From Fremontodendron californicum (Eukaryota; Streptophyta; Magnoliopsida; Malvales; Malvaceae): 64,000 bases of DNA. The stretch spans positions 7,307,501-7,371,500 of the forward strand of contig JAULJL010000048.1 in NCBI GenBank assembly GCA_030761205.1, read 5' to 3'. The stretch's first letter is position 1. Each line of letters opens with the position of its first letter. A program made the translations under genes and the position numbers. Positions 55,471 through 64,000 of the stretch are shown here, one piece after another. The notes beneath the pieces were generated by a model. That model ran no database searches and was not told the origin of the DNA. It saw nothing but the letters and a program-made list of their open reading frames with translations.

Positions 55471-55680
55471 GTGTTTTAAAAAACATACGTATTTTTGCAT
55501 CAATTAGAAACACATCAATTACTTTCTAATAAACGTACGCTTCTAATACCATGTACATGTATGGATTCTACAAATTTATGATTGGATTCTATACATGTGA
55601 ATAATAGCGATGAATGTATTGAAAAAAAAAAAAAAAAAAAGAAACTTGACTAAAAAAACAAACTCAATTGCATGCCTGCT

Positions 55681-56071
55681 TCATTCAGTGGGAAGGCGGA
55701 AGTAAGGATGCTGCAAAGCATCAGCAGCACTCAAACGCTCTTCCTGCAGTATTGACATCAATGTTAGGTTCAATATGGCGATTTGATCACAAGCCCAAAA
55801 GAATTCTGCAGATTATAGATAGATTCTACCAATTAATAAGTCATGCAAACAATCAAATAAGAGAAATTAGTTTACATGCCTAGTGAATTCTTTTGGGGCC
55901 AAAATTTGCATACCTAGCTGTAACAAGCAATTCCGATTATATGTTATCGGTATCCAGTATCCAACATCTATATCCGGCACATATTCGAATATAACTATAG
56001 GGTTAAGCACATACTCCGTATACGACACTCACTCAGATTCCAAATAACATAGATTCTGATTTCAAATTTGT

Positions 56072-56110
<39 letters not shown>

Positions 56111-59100
56111 TCTTCAGTTTAGCTGGGATTTAAATAAAAAATGATTAGGTACAACACTACAATATTATTTAAAGTAGCACTAATTACAGATAGCAAGGAC
56201 AAATTTTCAATTAGCTCACTGAAATTTGACAAAAATAGAATTCTCACCATTATAAAGCTTTAAAACCTAATTTCACAAGAACCCTCACCCCACATATAAG
56301 GGCATATATTGAAGGCAATCACTGCAAGTAGAAATTGCCTTACTAAGATGACTTTTGACATATCAAATTCTGAAATTATAAATCCGTTATTGCCAGACCA
56401 AGAAACCAAGAAACTTTGAGATAAAATGAAATTATTACCAAAAATCATGCATTCTACTGGACTTCCCTAACATAGACCCACCCATCAAAACATGAGAAAT
56501 AAGAAATGCGCAAATTCTTTACCTGGTTGAAGTCACATGCTTAGGTTCCCTTTTGTTTGTTAATCAGTTAGGGTCATATTTTATCCGGCTGAAGTTTTAA
56601 GCTATGTTCAGATTCGGGGTAAGTGTCAAATATAATTGTGTTCGAAACGGGTATGTTCAATTTTTTTTTTAAAGTTTTTTCATATATTTAGAGGATCATA
56701 CCCTTAAACATATGTGAATATGTGTCGGACACAGATATCTATTATGAATTCTTTAAAATAAAAAAAAAAAGTGTCTGAATAACATAGGTTTTAAGCTGTT
56801 GAGTATAAAAAAAAGCAATCCTAGCAAGTATATTACTGCTAATTAAGGTCCTAACCATTCACACTGTGCATGGTTACAACTCACAAATTCAATGGACAAG
56901 TATTGCTTAGGCAGATAAATATGTGAAACTATTATCCACGTGTTTAGAGTCTTAAAAACTGTGTTCATACTCAAGAAACCTGAAGAATTGGATCTCTATC
57001 CCTAAAAAACTGAAACCATCTTTCCAACTTGACATCAAAGATTAGCTATCATGAGGAATCTTTGATGGGGGGACTATTCCTTGGAAAGTTGTTCTCCCAT
57101 GTATCATTCGGTTTGGTGAATCTAGCTGAGAAGTAACAATGAACCTAATTACATTTCATAATTCTAAATTCTAATCTGAGAAGATGCAACCCATTGACAT
57201 GTTTCAAAGTAAGGCTGCAGAGTGTGTGGCCATTACATCGGAAGCAAGGGAAGATACTAAAGCCACTATCAAACTGGATGTTTTCTCAAACTTAATTGAA
57301 TAAAACTGGATCTTTATCCTACTTGAAAATAAACATAAATAGTGTCTGATTTTTCAATTCGGAATGGGTGGGCATGTACTTAGACCATAATCCACCCTTG
57401 AAGTCTCAGTCCTAAAAAAATTAAATCATGAACCACCCATCAAATCATAGGAGCACCTAAAATCGACCCACACTCATCGATCCGAGACGGCCAGCGGGTA
57501 ACTTGGATCATTGCTCACCCCTAACTGCAGTTGCTAAGTTGATGGGATCCAAGATTAATGGGTTCAAAGAGTTTAACCCCAGGGTTCACATCATAAGTTC
57601 TATTAGGTTGTAATAACAAATCGATATGGTACAAACTAATGTGACCACAATCTAAGAAATCCAAGTAGCAGAAAACCAAAGGGAAACGAAGATCCATATG
57701 ATCCATTCATTCAAGGCCTCTACTTTTGACAACAATAAAGTCCAAGATTTTTGCATTTGTTTGATTGCAAGAACAGGCTTATCTGAATCAGAATAAGAGC
57801 AGACACAAACTCTACTGCTAAGGTTCAAATATGTTTTAAAGCGTATGTTCTTGATGTAGAAAGCATAGTCAAGAATGTAACAAATAAGGAAGTCCCATAG
57901 TTTACTTTATCCTTTTGTTTTAGACACCTGAAGAAACAAAAATGTAATAAAGAGATTAACATGCACTATCAGCCTATATTTTTTCTCTTCAAATCTCTGT
58001 TCACCTACTATGATGAGAAGCGATATGGATATTTATAATTATTCTAAATACAATGAGAACAATAGTCAATAGGTGATTGTTGGCTAAGATAATTGAATCT
58101 AAAGGTTCCAATAGCTAACTCAAAGATAAATATACTAGTTATACAGTTTCAAAACTTACAGGATTCCAATGTAAGAATTGGCGAACTAATCGCAGAGCCC
58201 ACAGATTTGGAAACCTGCAGAAAGTTAGAAATCATTAGACAGAAGTTTAGAAGCTACTTAATGGTGAAAGAGAATAAAACAAATGTTGCAAGAAATAGAC
58301 ATACCCGATCTTAAGGGGATCTCTACTTTTGATTTGATTGGCAAATACCTCTTCAGAGCATTTCTTTGAAGTTGGAAAATTACCCTTGCAGAAAAGACAC
58401 AAAATAAGCAGCATTGGTAGATAACCAACTGGCTAGAAGATGTTCTTCAGTATAGCATCTTGAAAGAAATTCAATTTAGCATCAAAACAAGATGAAAATG
58501 AAAGATGGTCGAATCTAAAACCAGACAACCACCTCATTGTTTTATATAGCAAAGATACCAAGAACCAAACTCAGCATGTGCTGCAGAATTCTGCTACAAA
58601 GTCAAGTGGAAAGGAAAAGAAAAAAGGTATGGCTTGAAACTTTTTGGTTGCCGAGGTGCAGCAAAATGTCTGGTTGACATTAACTTACACTAACAAGAAA
58701 TATTGGGGCAAGAACCATAAATCTTGATCAGAATTTTACTTTGGATAGGAAATAGCATCTCAATATAAACAGAAATTTCTTTCAAAAGTTTTTCTTTTTC
58801 TAAAAAGACATAAGTTTATATGGTTATCACCTCTCTTAAAAGTGTATTTTGAGGACTTATAATAACTGGAAAGAAATTTATGCAAAATAAGGATAACATA
58901 CCAGGTTGTCTGCTTTCAAATTTCGAAGTAGATCTATGTCTTCAGGTATTACAATGCACAGTTCCATAAGTGATCTTATTCTGTAGACATTGTAGAAGAA
59001 GATTGTGAAGTTTCAGTAAATCATTAAGCAACAACTAAATCTTGGAATCAATAGCTCATTCTACAAGAAAGAAATTAGGACAAGATATTGAATGTTCAGA

Positions 59101-62100
59101 TAGTGGCTTTGACAGATTTTAGAGTTTAGACTCCAGGAAGCATCATCTACAACTCCGGCAACTTAACAAAGCAGCTCAATTTAACTAAATGTCTCCAACA
59201 TTACTATTCTGTCAGAAAAGTCATTTAGACATTTTTAAGAAATATAAATGCCAATTTGATACTTCGATAGAGATCAGAATAGTAAATCAATGTGTTAAAT
59301 TAATCAAAAACTTCATGGATTTATGTAGCCACTTTTGCATGTATCAAACAAAAACATTAAGTCAAAAAGGTAAGGGTACTATAATATTTGTATCACCTAC
59401 ATGAAGGTCATTTTAAACTACAACATCAATCTTCTATTATTAATCAATGGAAATGATGGAGAGGATGGGAGAAAGAGTCTACAAATTTAGCAGCCATATT
59501 ACAATGCATGATCAAAACTAAAACGAATTATCATAGCTCCTTTTAGAGGATTTGAGAAAGAAAGAAAGAAAGAAAGATAAAGTATGTAATTTCAGCAGCA
59601 AGATTCACGATACAGGACTTAAGTAAGAAGACTTATTGATCAGAAAAATACAGAACCAGTATGATACTCAATGGTGGTGGCTTAACCTTATGATCTTAGA
59701 ACTTACAAAAGAATTAGAAAAGAATGACAAAGACAAAGATATGGCTTCAGTTATGACCATTAAGTTGCATTATAAATATTTTTGGGTTCGCCCAATGAAA
59801 AAAAATAAGAATAAAGTTTTTTTGAAAAATTCTAACCTGTCCTTTGCCATGTCTTCTCAAAATACAAGCTTATTCAAACCATTTGAGCCACATTTTTTTC
59901 CAAGACATTATCAACAATTCCTCCACGATACAAACTTCAAAATCCCTAATTCTCATGAGCCCCATATTTATTTGACTGCATTTCACACATCTTTAGGTTT
60001 TTAGATGGCAAAAATTAGCAACATCAGTCACCATTCTTGGTTTCATAAGCATTATGCTTATCTCACCAACTATAGCCTATAGGCAATCATTACCTTACCA
60101 TTTTTTATTTGTCCAAGTGGTTTAATCTCTTTTAAAATGATGAACTATAGACCAAACTCTATCTCATCCCTTATCTGTAGTGGCACCTCCTAGGTCAAAG
60201 AATATCAAACAGCAAATGAGGGTAAGGCGTGGTACTCACTGATAAAGCCGTGTCATCTGATCTTCATTCAAGTTCTTGAACCGTAATGCCAAAAGTGCAT
60301 AAGCACGGTGACTTAACTGAAAAACATGAGGAGATCCTATGATCATCTCTAACATAACTACACCAACACTCCACATATCATACCTGCCAAATGTATAAAT
60401 TATTTGGGTAAGTACTAATCGTACTAGAACTGTCATAAACAAATTAAATCAGAATACTGTTAACATCTCATAATAACATTCTTAAATATGCATATAATAT
60501 TAAAAATAAAAATGATGAAATTTTGTTTAGTTTGACCGGAAACAAAATATATATTAGAGAGGTAGAGGGTAAGAAGGATGTTCATACTTCAATCTGCTGC
60601 TTTTTGATTCATGAAACCAACTGGAATTTAGAAGAGCTTCTGGTGGGGTATAATCATAAGTTTGTTCATAGCTGAAACAAGTATGTAATGAATGAAAAAT
60701 AATGAGGAAGTCTAGGGACAAAGGAAGAATAAGCAAGATTAACCCATCTCTATAATTTGCTTCAATGTTGATTTCTCAAGATAATATGGGATTATGATTC
60801 TTACCAAACTGCAATACCGAAAAAAATATTTATGCATAATGCTATAATTCCCTATTTTCGTAAATTTTAATGTAAAATGGAATATTGGATGTGGTGCTAT
60901 TCAAGAACTAATGAAAAGAAGACAACTGTTCTTTAAGGAACATACCTAACAAATTTAATCAGTAATCTACACATAGTAGTTACTCAAAAGTACATCAAAG
61001 TCAAACAGAGGTTAAGTGGTCTTCTGCTTTTGTCTTTCTCTAAGTTGATTTCTCTGCTCCTCTTCACGTTGATGGATAATCAAGATCCTACAGAAAGAAT
61101 ATTGAGAGCCAATCCAGAACTGGGTTGCTCATACTTATAGTCTGAGACCTATTTTGCTAGATATACTAATACTGTAAACTAGTTGAGGCCAAGAAAGTTT
61201 TTTATTTGAAAACTTCGAAGTCTTATTGAACACTAAGGATGATGACAGGTTGGTTTCATGGATGTCCACAGCTTTATATTTGGTGATTTTAAATTCATCC
61301 ATATGGCTGTTAGGTGCACTTAACATAACTGACTCCAATTAATATCATCACCCAAGGGTACATAGATACATCAAACTAGTTCTAATGCCCAAGTTCAGTG
61401 CCAAACTAGTGACAGGCAAAGTAAAAGCGCAAATTAGAACTCGTGTCTAAAGCAAGAAGAAAAAAATGGAATATCTTAGGGAACTAAAGAACATGCCCAA
61501 ACTATTTCTAAGCCTTCTATTGTTGTCTTGAAGCAACATAACGTGTAGTTGTTAATCAAAATCATCAACTACAACCAATGTTACAGAGAGATGTAATAAA
61601 TAGAGTTCATAAGAGAAACATTTTACCTTGATGGACCAATTGGTCCATATAGATGCTTAATTGTGAACTCATCAACAGCACTACCAAAGTCAATAATACG
61701 CCTATATACAAAGAAAAATACAGAAAAGTAAACATCTGGTGCAAAAGGAAAATTTTTTACTCCATATTAAAAGTGTACAAATTTGAATGAATAGAAGATT
61801 TTGAGGTTTTGTTCGTTTGTAGAGAAAGTCAATTATAGGCTAGAACAGTCAGCAATAAAGTATTGGTGTTATGACAGTTAATTCATCGTATTAAGACATA
61901 AAAGATAATAGAGAGATTATAAGAAAAGTTGTACATGTTGACTTGCTGGTTATCTCCACTTCTTTGCTTTAAGCATCTGTGGTTTGCATGATCCTCAAAG
62001 CACAAGATCATATTATCTTCCAAAAGGAAAAGAACTATAAGTACTCTACACAATGCACATTGATAAGAAATCAACTTGTATTAAAAGGAAGTACACTAGA

Positions 62101-63585
62101 TTACAACATCTTAACTTTGAAACGGTACACTGCAAATAGAAAAGATGACCAAGCCAATATATGGCTGCAGGTACAATTTGAAATCAAATGAACCTTAATA
62201 TGATTACAATACAACTGCAAATTCTTTAAGGTGCCAATAAGTGACTGAAATTGTCCTGCTTATCTAAAAGCTAATTATTCATTACCTATTTTGGAAGTAT
62301 AAGAGAATCCACGTAGACATTTCATGATCCATCTTACTTGGACAAGTGAGTAATTTTTTTTATCACTGTATAAATGTCTTATTTAGATCTTAGAAAGTAA
62401 CAAGAAAAGCCTTTTTCTTACCAGGTTTAATGTCCCTGTGGGTTATGTCAAGGTCATGACAAGACTTGAGTGCTATCAACTGAAAAATAAAAGGAAAGAC
62501 AAGCATGCGAGTATTAATTTATTATTGAGAATGAAAATTTTTTAAAAAGAAAAGTAATCAGAAAAGCACGCTCTTTTGGAACTAATGCCAACATATTCTG
62601 TAGAAATGGGAAATGTTATAGAAAACTAGTCATTTACTTTTTCAGATATCCCCATGAAAGCCATTATTCGATAAATTCAAATAAACTAAAAGTCAGCCTA
62701 CAAGCTTATTGCGATCCTATGGTTTAGTGCACTTTTGCATTATCCTCTTCCCTCGCAAATGTTTCAAGATGACAGAATCATAATGCTGAAATGGAGAGAA
62801 TATTTGAAAGCAAGGAAGACAACTTACATAAGCATGTTATAGAAATGTTTTTTGTTTTCAAGTCGATCAACATTTCTTAGTTATCAAACTACTGCAGGTT
62901 TTTCATCCTTTCTTTTCTTTGATTTTTTTTTCTTTGAATGCAGGAAAATTCGAATCAAAGACCTGTCACAATCAAACCCTGACTTCAATTTATCACTATT
63001 CATCCTTCCAAGTTATTAAACTTATGCTCTTTCTCTCAGCAATAAAAGCTCAATAGTTACATCCTATACACTAAAAAAAATCACAATTCAACAACTTAAA
63101 CTTCTTATCGGTCCATAGCAGCATTCATTGTTAGCTTGAAATCAGATTTTACTAGTGACATATAAAACCAAACGAACTTAGCACTTGAATATATTTGGAG
63201 TGCAATAAAGTGGTGATATGAACAAAACTTTGCTATGATGCTAACGTACCAGTTGCAATATGATTTGCTTCATTTCTTCTCCCCCTTCTGCAGTTGTCTT
63301 TAACCACTTCCAGTAGGAAGATGGCTCTAGTATCTTGACAGTATTAACATCTTGATGGCCTCCAGTAGAAGGGTCCTCTATCACTGTTGTATACAAAATC
63401 TTTGAAAAGGATATTCCTTCATGTCGAAATACCAACCATATTCTCTGTTCTCCACAGTCAAGGCTTTCTACATAGCGCGCTACATGCTTGTTGCCTTTCT
63501 TGTTATGAAGTGAGGCATTTAAGAGAACTTCCCCAAAGTACCTTTCTCTTAATCCACTAAGGTAAACAGCGTGTCCTTTCTCAAC
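55681..63585 (-). CDS. Protein kinase C-terminal part of a PP2C/kinase-type gene, 5' end outside window
   Basis: Ten exons, right to left: 63585-63250, 62479-62422, 62016-61935, 61701-61627, 60671-60588, 60383-60240, 58980-58902, 58384-58305, 58214-58160 and 55743-55681. All have GT-AG introns and one continuous frame to a TGA. They code VEKGHAVYLSGLRERYFGEV and ARYVESLDCGEQRIWLVF (N lobe), HRDIKPDNMILCFED (catalytic Asp and Asn), RIIDFGSAVDEF (DFG), TPPEALLNSSW (activation segment end), DMWSVGVVMLEMIIGSP, FPNLWALRLVRQFLHW and EERLSAADALQHPYF (C lobe). The Gly loop and Lys exons must lie beyond 64000. Exon order and wording agree with the kinase half of Arabidopsis PP2C 51-type fusions, so a PP2C half on this strand is expected beyond the right edge. 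The last intron is about 2.4 kb and holds a MITE. No break is seen. Confidence 0.88.
56073..56110. repeat. AT dinucleotide microsatellite
   Basis: About 18 at units in the last intron of the kinase gene. Confidence 0.85.
56602..56787. mobile_element. hAT-type MITE, CTATGTT family, copy with perfect target duplication
   Basis: Ends ctatgttcagattcgg and gtctgaataacatag, with a perfect 8-bp duplication gttttaag (56594-56601 and 56788-56795). It lies in the last intron of the kinase gene. A further partial copy of the family ends with aaataacatag near 56052. Confidence 0.88.
58437..60752 (-). repeat. Right partner of the inverted kinase duplication
   Basis: Mirror of about 29030-31400, including introns and a gaaa/tttc microsatellite (59552-59576; 30263-30287). 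The boundaries fall inside introns on both sides, so a whole block of three exons was copied as DNA. Confidence 0.88.
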
Positions 63586-64000
63586 CTATTTAATCAAGAA
63601 TTATAATCCCATTTAAAGTTCTTATTAAATATCTAATGCACCAAAAGGACTACATATTTTAATGAAACTAAAAATAAACATTTTAACTATATAAAATACA
63701 TTAAACCAAAGTTGAGTTTGAACGTAGTTCTTTTAATATTTGAGAGGCCTAGCCACCAATTGCCAAAAAGTTTTAGGTAGGACGCTTAACAAGAGCAGAA
63801 CAGAATTATGGGTTTAAAGTGTGATTTTTGCATGATAGAGCTTCAACTCTTACAATAGTGAGATTTTGTAGAACACCTTAAATAGCAGACAAGCTTTTCA
63901 AAGCAATAAACTTGTGTAAGAATAGTGAGGAAGAAATATATAAATAAAACACAAATAGATAAAGATACTGCCCTAGCAAAGTAGTTAGGAATCTGTTACG
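63586..64000. other. Intron of the kinase gene reaching the window edge
   Basis: AT-rich, with no coding piece seen on the minus strand. The next upstream exon (Gly loop) is expected further right. Confidence 0.6.

Larger units (their letters stand above)
50850..55960 (+). repeat. Segmental duplication, right copy (PP2C copy B plus kinase last exon)
   Basis: Partner of about 31740-36690. The same order is kept: promoter motif, six PP2C exons, cacgacacg repeats, and then the minus-strand kinase last exon. Confidence 0.9.

Noticed and set aside
59636..60004. A 122-codon plus-strand ORF
   Set aside because: It lies in a kinase intron on the other strand, and the mirrored region at 29.7-30.2 kb does not keep the frame.
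1..64000. tRNA or rRNA genes
   Set aside because: I saw no cloverleaf with A and B boxes and no rRNA-like stretch; the only tRNA-related sequences are the retrotransposon primer sites.

Overview
The window is nuclear DNA of a flowering plant, most likely a eudicot; the species cannot be named from the sequence. The evidence is AT-rich intergenic DNA, GT-AG introns, plant-type retrotransposons (Ty3/gypsy Tat lineage, Copia, LINE), a Mutator-like transposon, many hAT-type miniature elements, and host genes with plant-type relatives (a PP2C/kinase family, SSU72, PPR and DUF668 fragments). Most of the window is mobile DNA. Little of it is intact host gene, and that part is concentrated at 27-37 kb and 50-64 kb.

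Left part. Positions 1-11161 are a large Ty3/gypsy element on the minus strand: 5' LTR at 10001-11161, primer binding site, gag-protease-RT-RNase H-RNase H, integrase, and then an extra ORF on the opposite strand coding a plant mobile domain protein. The 3' LTR lies beyond the left edge. A single in-frame stop and a 115-bp tandem duplication break pol. A LINE tail with an RNase H domain and poly(A) abuts its LTR. Positions 15253-20826 are a complete Mutator-like element (MULE) with about 740-bp terminal inverted repeats. It carries a mudrA-type transposase gene with one frameshift and a 97-98-bp tandem array. A worn Ogre-type LTR/leader scrap (23.1-23.4 kb) and a hAT-type element full of gggttcgggc repeats (25300-26840) follow.

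Middle and right part. A PP2C-type phosphatase gene occurs twice on the plus strand (31890-35783 and 51017-55141). Both copies have six exons, 408 codons and complete catalytic motifs. Just beyond the right copy, a protein kinase gene runs the other way (minus strand, 63585 to 55681, entering from beyond the right edge). Its exons match the kinase half of the plant PP2C-plus-kinase fusion family. A broken, inverted copy of three of its exons lies at 29030-31400, and an orphan copy of its last exon at 36410-36472. The locus therefore looks like a fused phosphatase-kinase gene whose two halves have been duplicated and inverted separately. It has left two phosphatase-only genes convergent with kinase sequence.

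Between the two PP2C copies is an SSU72 (RNA polymerase II CTD phosphatase) pseudogene. A young Copia element (37891-42062, target duplication gccca) and a hAT element (42585-43488, target duplication ctttaaat) have split it. Next come several miniature elements with clear target duplications and a chimeric relic of PPR and DUF668 gene pieces (49.6-50.7 kb). The remaining DNA is AT-rich and shows no gene that I can support.
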